From: JAPEKQ01 sp964516845 | Lineage (GTDB): Bacteria > Joyebacterota > Joyebacteria > Joyebacterales > Joyebacteraceae | Assembly (NCBI GenBank): GCA_964516845.1 | Contig: CAZEXP010000008.1 | Span: forward strand, 12,543-76,542 | DNA: 64,000 nucleotides | Direction: 5' to 3' | Notes under the pieces: generated by a model | The model's database searches: none | Seen by the model: only the letters and a program-made list of their open reading frames with translations | Told to the model about the DNA's origin: nothing | Program-made: the position numbers and the translations under genes | In this document: positions 33,081-41,742 of the stretch, piece after piece | Numbering within the stretch: position 1 is the first letter of the stretch | How the letters are laid out: every line of letters starts with the position of its first letter

Positions 33081-34252
33081 CGAGCCTCAACGAAGCTCCG
33101 TCCGGCCAGACCAATCCTCTCACGGAGTCCCGCGTCATTCAGCAACCGCACGATCTCCGCTGCGATCATCTCCGGCGCATCCCGGACGACGATCTCGGAT
33201 CCGTCCGCCGCGACGATGCCCCGGTTGACGATGTCCGTGACCACCGAGGGAACCCCGGCGGCCATCGCTTCGAGCACCTTGTTCTGAACGCCCGCCGCAT
33301 AGCGCAGTGGTGCGACAAACACCTCCCCGCCGCGGTAGACATCCTGAAGCGACTCGACATACCCAACGACGTCGACCCACTTGAGGTCTCCGAGCGTGGC
33401 TACCGCAGGCGTGAGCGAATGACCGACGATGCGAAGTCGAGCGGCCGGCTCGCGCGTGATGACCAGGGGCATGATGTCCCGAGCGAGATGCGACACGGCG
33501 TCGATGTTGTGCGGGATACTCAGATTCCCGACGAAGAGCACGGTTCGGGAAGCCGCGGCGCCACCGGGCAGCGTGTCACCCGAGCGAGCATGTGGCGCAA
33601 GATCAAACAGCGAGCTGTCGACGCCGTTCGTCACGACTCGCACCGGCGCGGCGGGCGCACCCTTCAGAATCGCATCCCGATCCGAGGTCGAGACAACCCA
33701 ACTTTCATCGAAGGCGATGGCGACGCGCGTCTCGTAAGCCGCGATCTTCCTCGCCTCCCATGCGTAGGCCGGGCGGAGTGGGAGCGGACGGTGTGGCAGT
33801 GACGCCAGAAGTTCAGCTGAGATCGCGTCGGTGAAGTCCATCACGAAGAGCTGGCCGGGGCGTCGCCTCGCCATTCCGCCGTCGGAACGCATGACGAAAG
33901 GAGCCATCCGAAACAGGTGCACGAACACGGCGTCGTAGTCCCGCTCGCGGAGCGCGCGCTCGACCGTCGCTCTCATCACGGCTGAGTGATAGTAGCTGGC
34001 CTGGAACGGCGCCGGACTCAGCGCGCGTGCGGCCATGCTTCCGTACGATGCCACACGGGACAGTGGCACGGCCTCTACGTCCGCTCGGTCACGAAGCACC
34101 GCGAGATCCTCGTCGCGGTCCTGATCATCGGTGAATGTAATCAGATCGACGTCGTGGTGCTCTGAGAAGCTTCTGAGCGTATTCCACGTCCGAAGCCTGT
34201 CACCTCTCAGTGGAGGATACGGCAAGCGAGAGGTAAGCATGAGGATCCTCAT
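33026..34252 (-). CDS. Glycosyltransferase resembling the XrtA/PEP-CTERM-associated GT4 group
   Basis: A 408-residue GT-B glycosyltransferase: MRILMLTSRLPYPPLRGDRL, DAVFVHLFRMAPFV, VTNGVDSSLFD, LFVGNLSIPHNIDAV and the donor-site VAPLRYAAGVQNKVLEAMAA. GGAGGTGG precedes ATG 34252, which overlaps the upstream wzy-like stop as ATGA, giving tight coupling. The frame is open far upstream, but that extension lies within the wzy-like gene and is rejected. Last gene of the export operon beginning at 38481. Confidence 0.85.
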   Translation of the reverse strand: MRILMLTSRLPYPPLRGDRLRTWNTLRSFSEHHDVDLITFTDDQDRDEDLAVLRDRADVEAVPLSRVASYGSMAARALSPAPFQASYYHSAVMRATVERALRERDYDAVFVHLFRMAPFVMRSDGGMARRRPGQLFVMDFTDAISAELLASLPHRPLPLRPAYAWEARKIAAYETRVAIAFDESWVVSTSDRDAILKGAPAAPVRVVTNGVDSSLFDLAPHARSGDTLPGGAAASRTVLFVGNLSIPHNIDAVSHLARDIMPLVITREPAARLRIVGHSLTPAVATLGDLKWVDVVGYVESLQDVYRGGEVFVAPLRYAAGVQNKVLEAMAAGVPSVVTDIVNRGIVAADGSEIVVRDAPEMIAAEIVRLLNDAGLRERIGLAGRSFVEARYSWDALSARLEDLVAGG

Positions 34253-35667
34253 GCCGCCACCTCCGACGTGTCGCCGCGCCGGGACAGAGCGACCGCCTGG
34301 GCCAGGGCGAGAGCGAGGGCGATGATGAGCCCCGCGTCCTTCGTGTAGAACTGCGGCGACGTCAGCGACAGCATCAGGAACGCGAGCAGGACGCCGAAGG
34401 CGGCGAAGAGAGAGCTCCTCACCCAAACCGAAGCGGCTTCGCGCGCGCTTCGGAGCACGAGGGCGACGCCCCGGAAGTAGAAGACGAAGTACGAGACCAA
34501 CCCTACGATCCCCAGTTTGAGAACGAGGAAAAGGTAGCCGTTGTGCACGAACGTGACCTCGCGGTAGAAGCCGCGCGTCAGCGACATGTACCGGAAGGCC
34601 GTTCCGAGACCGTAGCCGATGATCGGGTTCCGCGAGATGAGCTTCAGGACCTCCTTGCTCTCGACGAGCCGCTCCTGGACGCTCACCTCCGCCAGTGGCG
34701 ACGAGATGGTGGAGAAACGCCCGGCAAGGCTCGAGAGCACGCCGAACATCCGCCACCCGAACGCCGCATAGGCGCCGGCGAGGACCGCGCACGCGAGGAC
34801 GACCATGAGGCCGAGCACGCGCCCCGGCCGGGCCCTCATGGCGACCGCGGACAGCGCGATCGCCATCAGCCCGGCAACCCAGAACCCGCGAGAGAACGAG
34901 ATGGCCAAAGCGAGCGCGCTCAACAGACCGACCGAGAGCGCAACGATGAACTCGCCCTTCCGGCGCGCCGCGAAGAAGAGCGTCGCGGCTCCGACGAGCA
35001 TCGCCATCGGAAGCACCTCGTTCACGGGGGCCCGTTGCCAGCTCATCTCCGACGCGAACGCGGCCACGTTCAGCATCGCATCGTAGGTCAACAGAGCGTC
35101 CACGGCGAAGTACACGACGACGGCAAGGAAGGCCAGTCCCAGACCCGCGGCCCGCGACGGTGAGTTCGCGACCGTCGCCATCGGGAAGAACAGGATCAAC
35201 GGCGAGAAGCGGACGAGATCGCGGAACCACCAGAGGACACCGGCTCCGTACATCAATGCAGGGAGGATCGACGCCACGGCGATGACGAAGAATACGATGA
35301 TCCCCCGTCCGACCGGCGAGGCGATCACGGCTCTCCCCTCGTCGGTCCCTGCGTCCCGCACGAGCCATCCGAAGAACGTGAGAGCGAAGAGCACGCTGTA
35401 GGCCAGCTCCACGATGTTGATCTCGGTGTTGCTCTGAAGGGTCTGCGTCTGCAGGAGGAAGATCAGGATGAGACCGGCGAACGTGTTCCTGTACGAGAGG
35501 ATCGCCACCGAGAGGAAGAGCACCGCGCCGAGGAAGACGAGCGGATCATTCGCTCCCAGCCACGCCAGGAGCGCCTGGGGCACCGCGAGCCCGAGTAGCA
35601 GAAGCAGCCGCGCGTCGAACCGCGGACAACTGTCGCACGCCTGTTTGCCTGCCGCCCTAACCGGCAT
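34249..35667 (-). CDS. O-antigen ligase / Wzy-type polymerase-like membrane protein
   Basis: A 472-residue protein with about 12 membrane segments. The large periplasmic loop carries SRNPIIGYGLGTAFRYM and FVHNGYLFLVLKLGIVGL, the Wzy_C (O-antigen ligase) signature with the conserved Arg/His-rich loop. It polymerises or ligates lipid-linked repeats on the periplasmic face. An ATG at 35667 is taken, with a GTG one codon earlier equally possible. It overlaps wzz by 11 bp and the following glycosyltransferase by 4 bp. Confidence 0.82.
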   Translation of the reverse strand: MPVRAAGKQACDSCPRFDARLLLLLGLAVPQALLAWLGANDPLVFLGAVLFLSVAILSYRNTFAGLILIFLLQTQTLQSNTEINIVELAYSVLFALTFFGWLVRDAGTDEGRAVIASPVGRGIIVFFVIAVASILPALMYGAGVLWWFRDLVRFSPLILFFPMATVANSPSRAAGLGLAFLAVVVYFAVDALLTYDAMLNVAAFASEMSWQRAPVNEVLPMAMLVGAATLFFAARRKGEFIVALSVGLLSALALAISFSRGFWVAGLMAIALSAVAMRARPGRVLGLMVVLACAVLAGAYAAFGWRMFGVLSSLAGRFSTISSPLAEVSVQERLVESKEVLKLISRNPIIGYGLGTAFRYMSLTRGFYREVTFVHNGYLFLVLKLGIVGLVSYFVFYFRGVALVLRSAREAASVWVRSSLFAAFGVLLAFLMLSLTSPQFYTKDAGLIIALALALAQAVALSRRGDTSEVAA

Positions 35668-36871
35668 CACGGGGACCGCCCCGACCTCTCAAACGTGCCA
35701 TGTCGCTCCGCAGCATCCCCACTATCGAATCGACGTTGCGTCGCGCAGAGTTGCCCGAGTCCGTCGTGTGAAGGAACTCGAGCGCGAGGGCGGCGAGAAT
35801 GCCTACCACGAGGCCGATCAGAGCGCCTACGATCACCATGAGAGTGCGCCGCGGCCTCGTTCTGATCTCGGGAACCTGCGGCGCATCGAGCGTCTGGATC
35901 GTCGGCGTGTCCCTCGACTCCTGGATGCGCGCCGCCTCGTACTCCTGCACGAGATAGAGATAGACGCGGTTGAGCACCTCCGTCTCGCGCATGAGTTTGG
36001 CCAGCTCCATCCCGATCCCCGGCATCTCGGAGAGAGGAGGTGTCAGGCCGCCGGCATCGCCCTCACGCCCCACCATGAGATCGACCAGCTGGCGTCGGTA
36101 TTCCCTGAGCTCGGACTCCAGTCTCACGACCTCGGGATGGTCGTCGCTCGCGTAGCCGCGTAGCAGCCGGAGCTGGATCTCGTTCATCGTGACGTGCGCC
36201 TCAAGGGCCGCAAGCGCCTCGATGACTGCGCGGGCCTGCTCGGTCATCTCGACACTCGCGTGTTCACGCTCGAAGCTCACAAGCGCCTGCTCGGCCTCGG
36301 CCATGCGCTCGCGGATCTCGTCCAGACGCCCCTCGAGAAACTCCCGGACGCGCTGTCCGGTCGTGGAGCGAACCTCGGAGTTGTACGTCTCCAGCTCTGA
36401 GAGATACGTCATCGCGACGTCGCGTGCGCGCACCGGATCGCGCTCCTCGACCGAAACGCGTACGATGCCGTACTCATCGAGCACGATGCCCGTCCGGTCC
36501 TTCAGCGTGAGGATGGCCTCATCGATGGTCTTCGTTCGATACACGTTCATCAGGTCGTTCCGCCGCACCACCGACTCGCGCACCCTGCGGCTCTCCATGA
36601 TCGCGATCAGGACCTGGCCCGGAGACGCGGTGCCCGGCAAATCGACGATCGGCAGCGACGCCTGCACGAAGCTCAAGAGCCCCGCCTCAAGGCCGGACTG
36701 CTCGGACGGGATGACGCTGCCTGATGAAGTGTACCACTGCGGGATGACCAGGGAGACGACGGCGGTCACGACCGCCACGGCAAGGACGTTCAGAGCGATG
36801 ACCTTGCGCCATCTGAGGAGAACGACCAGGTAGTCAGTGAGCGACGCGGTACCCTGCTGGTGCTCGGCCAT
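35657..36871 (-). CDS. Wzz/GumC-type polysaccharide chain-length determinant
   Basis: A 404-residue inner-membrane protein with a cytoplasmic start, TM1 (about 27-46), a long periplasmic region with coiled coils (about 180-250 and 270-320), and TM2 (about 345-366) preceded by the Pro-rich APQVPEIRTRPRRTLMV block typical of Wzz. It has no C-terminal tyrosine-kinase domain. It sets polymer length together with the SLBB export protein and the Wzy-like protein. GGAGG lies 4 nt before ATG 36871. Confidence 0.9.
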   Translation of the reverse strand: MAEHQQGTASLTDYLVVLLRWRKVIALNVLAVAVVTAVVSLVIPQWYTSSGSVIPSEQSGLEAGLLSFVQASLPIVDLPGTASPGQVLIAIMESRRVRESVVRRNDLMNVYRTKTIDEAILTLKDRTGIVLDEYGIVRVSVEERDPVRARDVAMTYLSELETYNSEVRSTTGQRVREFLEGRLDEIRERMAEAEQALVSFEREHASVEMTEQARAVIEALAALEAHVTMNEIQLRLLRGYASDDHPEVVRLESELREYRRQLVDLMVGREGDAGGLTPPLSEMPGIGMELAKLMRETEVLNRVYLYLVQEYEAARIQESRDTPTIQTLDAPQVPEIRTRPRRTLMVIVGALIGLVVGILAALALEFLHTTDSGNSARRNVDSIVGMLRSDMARLRGRGGPRDAG

Positions 36872-36885
36872 GACGCCTCCGGGGG

Positions 36886-38481
36886 TCACTTTGACGACAG
36901 ATTGTCGATGACGATATAGACCGTCGCGGCCTGGCTGGCGATAGACAGTACGTCCTTGAGTACCTCAAACCACTGCGTGTACTCGCGATGCGGAACGAAG
37001 ACCGTATCGCCCGGTCTGATGCGCGTGCGACCGGTGGCTGCGACACGCTGCCCTGTCTCGGCGCGAACGACCATCAGATGTCGCCGATTCGCGAGCTTGG
37101 TGAAGCCTCCGGCCGCGACGATATAATCCCGGGGCGAGCCTCCGTCCCGGTAGTCAACGTATCCCGGGCTCTCGACCGCGCCGCTGACGCGAACGACATC
37201 GAGGCGCCGTGGCACGTCGATGACATCTCTGCCCCTCAGGAGCACGTTCGCGTCGGCGTCACCCGCGACGAACACCCGCTCGAAGTCGACGGAGACGCGC
37301 ACGGACGGCTCCACGGTGGCGGTACGGAGGTACTCGGACGCGTCCGTGCTGTTCGTACCGACCTCGCCGTTCGTCAGAAGGGTCACCTCGCGTCCGACAG
37401 GTGTGTCCTCCCAGTTCGGAGCCCATCGCACGACGGATGCTTGCGAGAGATCAGCCCAGTCGCTGAATCCTCCCGCGCGCTCAATAACATCGGCCAGACG
37501 GTCCTTCCCCTCGACGATCGAGTAGTGCCCGGCGCGTTCAACCTCTCCCCTGACCTCCACACGATACACCGCGTGCCACAGGTCGTCCCGATGCACATGG
37601 ATCCGGTCCCCGTCCTCGATCAGCCAGTTGAGATCGCCGTCCTCCCATCCCGCCGAGGACAGATCGAGCGTTTCGCTGGAATACAGGGTGGAGTCGTCCG
37701 CGTCGAACCGAACGACTTCGACGGAAGACATGTCCGCCTCGGGACGCAGGCCTCCCGCCACCCGCAGCGCGTCCGAAAGCCTGTCGCCCGGGATGAGACC
37801 GATCCTCCCGGGAGCGTTCACGGCGCCTGCGACATCGAACTCCTTCACGCGGAAGGGAACGTGAAGGACATTCCCGCGCGCGGCAAGAGGATTCCCCGCG
37901 AGGTCGCCGGCGTTCGTGTAGAGCGCGAGGTCCGCGTGGATGACGCGCCCTCCGGCGTTCCGCAGCTCCACGCCCCTGAGCGATGCACGGGGCAGCGGAC
38001 CACCTGCCATCTCGATGGCTCGCGAGATCCGTGTCGTGGCGAGCAGTTCGTAGCTGCCGGGCCGCTCGACGGCTCCCGTAACGTGGAGCACCACGCTCCG
38101 AGGAGCGGTCAGGGCCATCAGTATCTCGACGTCGTGGTAGTAGGAGTTCAGAATCGTTTCCGCGACGCGCTGCGCTTCAGCCAGCGTCAGGCCGCGCACG
38201 TCTACGAGTTCGCCCTCGGGCAGAAGGATCTGCCCGCCGGGGCCGACGGACAGAGGAATCGTGATGTTCTGCTCACCGTGGATGGCGAGAATCAGCGCGT
38301 CACCCGGCCCGAGTTCGTACTCGTCGTCAGCTATGGGACCATCCTGCGCCCTCACCTGCGTGTCCCTCACGTCCGTCTCTCCAACCTGCTCAACGGGCAC
38401 GCACTGGACCGAAGTCTCTGTCGCGGACCCCGGAATCTGCGCGGTCAGCATGGATACGACCATGAGGGCATGGAGCAGCAT
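36886..38481 (-). CDS. Polysaccharide export protein (Wza-like) with repeated SLBB domains
   Basis: A 531-residue exported protein. It starts with a signal peptide (MLLHALMVVSMLTAQIPGSA), then the poly-export domain (YELGPGDALILAIHGEQNI, VGPGGQILLPEG, VRGLTLAEAQ) and several SLBB units marked by VTGAVERPGSYEL, VAGAVNAPGRIGL, VRGEVERAGHYSI and VSGAVESPGYVDY. A short membrane helix closes the protein. No lipobox Cys is seen. AGGAGG precedes ATG 38481. It leads the export operon and would form the outer-membrane conduit. Confidence 0.92.
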   Translation of the reverse strand: MLLHALMVVSMLTAQIPGSATETSVQCVPVEQVGETDVRDTQVRAQDGPIADDEYELGPGDALILAIHGEQNITIPLSVGPGGQILLPEGELVDVRGLTLAEAQRVAETILNSYYHDVEILMALTAPRSVVLHVTGAVERPGSYELLATTRISRAIEMAGGPLPRASLRGVELRNAGGRVIHADLALYTNAGDLAGNPLAARGNVLHVPFRVKEFDVAGAVNAPGRIGLIPGDRLSDALRVAGGLRPEADMSSVEVVRFDADDSTLYSSETLDLSSAGWEDGDLNWLIEDGDRIHVHRDDLWHAVYRVEVRGEVERAGHYSIVEGKDRLADVIERAGGFSDWADLSQASVVRWAPNWEDTPVGREVTLLTNGEVGTNSTDASEYLRTATVEPSVRVSVDFERVFVAGDADANVLLRGRDVIDVPRRLDVVRVSGAVESPGYVDYRDGGSPRDYIVAAGGFTKLANRRHLMVVRAETGQRVAATGRTRIRPGDTVFVPHREYTQWFEVLKDVLSIASQAATVYIVIDNLSSK

Positions 38482-38533
38482 TCCGTAAGCCTCCTGAGCC
38501 AGGGTCAACGGGCGGTTCGGCCACAACACCGTG

Positions 38534-38563
38534 ATGATATGGGAACAGTGAGACACGTGTCAA
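38534..38563 (-). promoter_or_regulatory. Promoter of the wza-wzz-wzy-GT operon
   Basis: TTGACA (38563-38558), 18-bp spacer, TATCAT (38539-38534). Expected leader about 46 nt. Confidence 0.75.
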
Positions 38564-38590
38564 CACGGCTGTATTCGACCGCGACCGTGC

Positions 38591-40102
38591 CTAGCTGTCG
38601 TCTCGCCTGATCGAGAGCCTGCGCATGAGACGGTGAGCGACCTGACGGTCCGTCTCGTCAAACGACCGGGTGAGGACGAATCCGAGCAGGCACAGTCCAA
38701 CGAGAAGGAGCGCGAATGGCACGACGAGCCACCCTCCGGGGCGGCCGAGGACAAGGTGAGCAGCTCGCGTAACGAGTGTGGCGATGAGCAGAACCAGCAT
38801 GAGGCGCATGTGCTCGCGCGAGAAGGGCCAGAGCCCGTGGAGAACTCGGATCTCGATCACGCCGGCAAGGCCCCCCGCGATGAGCCCGCACGCCGCTCCC
38901 ACGGCAGCCCCGACTACGCCGTGCGACGGAATGAGCAGGACATCGAGAGAGACGCTCACGACGATCATGATGATGGAGTTCACGAGCGAAAGCTTCGTGT
39001 TGCCCCACGCTTCGAGCGTCATGTCCTCCGGCCCGAAAATCGTGTTGATGAAGCGACCGGAGGCGAGGATCACGAGGGCCGTCGCGCCGGTTGCATAGAG
39101 ATCGGAGAACAGGGCGCGAATGAGCTCCTCTCCGAAGAGGAGCAGGCCGGCAAGCAGGATGCCGTTGACCATGAGAACCCATCGCACGATGCGGTGGTAG
39201 AGCGCGCCGATCTCCTCGGAGCCGCCTACAGAGATGCACTCGCAGATCACCGGCTTGTACACCCGCGCGAAGGACGCCAGGACGAGGGCCAGCGGCATCA
39301 CGAGACTGATGACAACACGGTAGATGCCCGCGTCCGCCGACGGGCGCATCCAACCCAGGATGAGGATGTCCAGTTGCCCTCTGAACATCACGACGATCGT
39401 CGCGAGCGAGAGGGGCCACGAGTATGCCATGATCTGTCTCATCGAGACAGATGACGGAGTCCCCGAGAAGATCAACGGTCGCAGCCTGAACGCGAGGAAC
39501 CACGCGGCGGCAAGCGCGGCCCCGAGGACCGCGAGCGTGTAACCGGCGGCCCACCCGAGCAGACCAGCCCCCATCCCCAACACGCAGACCGCCGCGACGA
39601 TCTTGAGAACAGAGAGCGTCAGGTGCTGAATGTAGACTTCGTAGCGGATCTCCTGGCATCCGACGAAGGCGCTGGAGACAAGTCGGATGAACGCCATGAA
39701 CGGGATGCTCAGCGCGACGAGCCTCAGGACCGGCGCCAGGTCGGTCTTCCCGAAGAGCCCCTCGGCGAGCGGGACCGCGCACACGACCAGAAGCGCGGCA
39801 GCCGCCACGGATGTCGTCAGCGACAGAACCAGTGTTCTCGTCAGGAGGGCGCCGACCTTGCCCCGCTGCCCTCTGGCGAGATACTCCGGTATGAAACGGT
39901 CCAGCGCGTTCGGAAGACCGAGAAGCGCGAGCAGCAGTACGACACTCGCGAGAGCCTGCGCCAGCACGAACGTGCCGAATTGCTCCGGTCCGAGAAAGCG
40001 GGTCAGGATCGCGAGGAGCAGGTAGTTGAGAACGAGCGCGGCGATCGAGCCGGTCAGCCCGATCCCCGCCTCCTTGAAGATCTTGAAGACGTTACGCCTC
40101 AC
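38591..40102 (-). CDS. Lipid-linked oligosaccharide flippase (Wzx/polysaccharide-biosynthesis family)
   Basis: A 503-residue MATE-like membrane protein with about 14 helices, beginning VRRNVFKIFKEAGIGLTGSI. Family features are FLGPEQFGTFVLAQAL, LGLPNALDRFIPEYLARG in the first half and WGNTKLSLVNSIIMI in the second. It flips undecaprenyl-linked repeats to the periplasm. The start is GTG at 40102, supported by AGGAGG 4 nt upstream, in place of an ATG at 40165 without a ribosome site. It ends 109 bp before the wza promoter region. Confidence 0.88.
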   Translation of the reverse strand: MRRNVFKIFKEAGIGLTGSIAALVLNYLLLAILTRFLGPEQFGTFVLAQALASVVLLLALLGLPNALDRFIPEYLARGQRGKVGALLTRTLVLSLTTSVAAAALLVVCAVPLAEGLFGKTDLAPVLRLVALSIPFMAFIRLVSSAFVGCQEIRYEVYIQHLTLSVLKIVAAVCVLGMGAGLLGWAAGYTLAVLGAALAAAWFLAFRLRPLIFSGTPSSVSMRQIMAYSWPLSLATIVVMFRGQLDILILGWMRPSADAGIYRVVISLVMPLALVLASFARVYKPVICECISVGGSEEIGALYHRIVRWVLMVNGILLAGLLLFGEELIRALFSDLYATGATALVILASGRFINTIFGPEDMTLEAWGNTKLSLVNSIIMIVVSVSLDVLLIPSHGVVGAAVGAACGLIAGGLAGVIEIRVLHGLWPFSREHMRLMLVLLIATLVTRAAHLVLGRPGGWLVVPFALLLVGLCLLGFVLTRSFDETDRQVAHRLMRRLSIRRDDS

Positions 40103-40153
40103 GCTTCCTCCTGCACTCCGGTCTCTCGCGCGCGTATTGCCTGACAGGTGCTG

Positions 40154-40182
40154 TTGAACGCGCACCGTTCAGAGTGTATGAT
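40154..40182 (+). promoter_or_regulatory. Promoter of the GT2 gene
   Basis: TTGAAC (40154-40159), 17-bp spacer, TATGAT (40177-40182). Expected leader about 28 nt. No convincing promoter for the divergent flippase gene is seen in the same 114-bp gap. Confidence 0.7.
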
Positions 40183-40216
40183 ACTGCATCCACGATTGCG
40201 AGGCGCGTACAAGACA

Positions 40217-41197
40217 ATGAACAACAACCGACCCTCCCAGCCCACGACCTCTGCAAGCGCGGTCAGCGCAGTGGTCGTCCAGTACGGCTCGCCCGATCTG
40301 CTTCTGGCGTTGATCGAGTCGCTGGGCAGTCACGGCGACGGTGCGCTCATCTCGGAGCTCCTCATCGTCGACAACGGCGGCAATCTCTCGGCCGATCAAC
40401 AGGACCGGATCCTGAAAGCCGCAACCCACCTGGATTGCCGGTTGGTCGAGACGCAGGGAACGACCTACTCGGGGGGCGTCAACACGGGTGTCAGAACCTC
40501 ATCGAACGACCTCGTGCTCGTCATGAACAACGATCTCGTGTGGCATGACGGTGGCAGCATCAGGTCACTGATTGAAGCCATGACGTCCGATGCAGTCGGC
40601 ATCGCCGGACCACAGCTGTTGAACGAGGACGGATCGTGGCAGAGGAGCCACGGACCGTTCCCGTCGGTCGCCTCCGCGATCGAGTCGATCCTCTTCGTAG
40701 ACACGATGAGGAATGCGATCGGGGCGCGACGGGCGGCCGCAGTCTGCACGGATCCCGCGCGAGGCGTCGACTATGTCGACGGCGCGCTCATGTGTGTCAG
40801 GCGTCGTTGCTTCGATGAGATCGGCGGGCTGGATGAGTCGCTCCCGTTCTACGGGGAGGACACAGACTTCTGCTACCGCGCGGCCAGAGCGGGCTGGGAT
40901 GTCGTGTTCGTACCGAGCGCCTCGGTCATCCACGTCCGGGGGGCGACATCGACCAGAGAGAACCCGGATCGCTTCGAGCGGAAGCTCTTCCGGTCGAAGG
41001 TCGGGTTCGTGAGGCGAACAGCGGGGCGCCGCAGCGCCCGAGCGTACGCCCATCTGCTCCGCGCCGCGCTGGCGGTCCGGGCGTTCATCTACCCGCTCTC
41101 GGCGGCGCTGACGAGGACCGACGAGGCCCGCGACAGGGCCGCGTCCGCCCGGCGTCGCTACGCGGCAGTCCGAGGACTCCCCATCGACGTGTCGTAG
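40217..41197 (+). CDS. Glycosyltransferase family 2, rhamnosyltransferase-like
   Basis: A 326-residue GT-A enzyme. VVQYGSPDLLLALIESL and LLIVDNGG begin the nucleotide-binding fold, VLVMNNDLVWHDGG holds the metal-binding NND, and GEDTDFCYRAARAGWDVVFV with ASVIHVRG is the rhamnosyltransferase-type signature. The start is ATG 40217, which sits after the promoter; a longer frame from 40148 would start inside it. It faces the RmlC-like gene with only 15 bp between stops. An RmlC-like epimerase next door suggests a deoxyhexose donor. Confidence 0.85.
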   Translation: MNNNRPSQPTTSASAVSAVVVQYGSPDLLLALIESLGSHGDGALISELLIVDNGGNLSADQQDRILKAATHLDCRLVETQGTTYSGGVNTGVRTSSNDLVLVMNNDLVWHDGGSIRSLIEAMTSDAVGIAGPQLLNEDGSWQRSHGPFPSVASAIESILFVDTMRNAIGARRAAAVCTDPARGVDYVDGALMCVRRRCFDEIGGLDESLPFYGEDTDFCYRAARAGWDVVFVPSASVIHVRGATSTRENPDRFERKLFRSKVGFVRRTAGRRSARAYAHLLRAALAVRAFIYPLSAALTRTDEARDRAASARRRYAAVRGLPIDVS

Positions 41198-41212
41198 CGT
41201 CACTCCGGCCCT

Positions 41213-41710
41213 CTACCCGTCCTGCCTTCCCCAGTCATACGGCACGCTGCCGTCGTGTGGATCGACGCGGAATTCGTCGGGCTCGTCGTAGCGATAGACC
41301 TCGGTCGGGCAGTTGACGAGCAGCCCCGGCTTGTCGCCGATGGCCTTCATACCGTGGAGCACACCAGGCGGGATCGTGATGAGGATGCGGTTCTGCTCCC
41401 CCATGAAGAACTCGTTGATCTCACCGTGGGTCGGCGATCCCTCACGACCGTCGTAGAGCACGACCTTCATCATCCCGCTGACGATCGTGAAGAAGTCGGT
41501 CTGCACCTTGTGATAGTGCCACCCCTTCACAACGCCGGGGTAGGCCGCGGAAAGGTAGACCTGACCGAACTTCTGGAAGATCCCGTCGTCCGAGCGGAGC
41601 ATCTCCATGAGAAAACCGCGCTCGTCGGGAATGAGCCGGAGCTTCTTGATCTCGACCCCGTCGATGAGGCGCTTCGCCCTCACGCCCGGCGGGACTGTGT
41701 TCGCTGGCAT
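41213..41710 (-). CDS. dTDP-4-dehydrorhamnose 3,5-epimerase family protein (RmlC-like)
   Basis: A 165-residue cupin-fold enzyme with IKKLRLIPDERGFLMEML, VYLSAAYPGVVKGWHYHKVQ (the catalytic-His region), TIVSGMMKVVLYDGR, IPPGVLHGMKAIG and NCPTEVYRYDEPDE. These match RmlC/FnlC-type sugar epimerases. It belongs to the operon with ugd 32 bp upstream. No rmlA, rmlB or rmlD gene is visible in the window, so the substrate may be another 4-keto sugar. GAGGGGGA precedes ATG 41710. Confidence 0.85.
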   Translation of the reverse strand: MPANTVPPGVRAKRLIDGVEIKKLRLIPDERGFLMEMLRSDDGIFQKFGQVYLSAAYPGVVKGWHYHKVQTDFFTIVSGMMKVVLYDGREGSPTHGEINEFFMGEQNRILITIPPGVLHGMKAIGDKPGLLVNCPTEVYRYDEPDEFRVDPHDGSVPYDWGRQDG

Positions 41711-41742
41711 CCTGTCCCCCTCGCCTTCCGTAACTCGCGGCG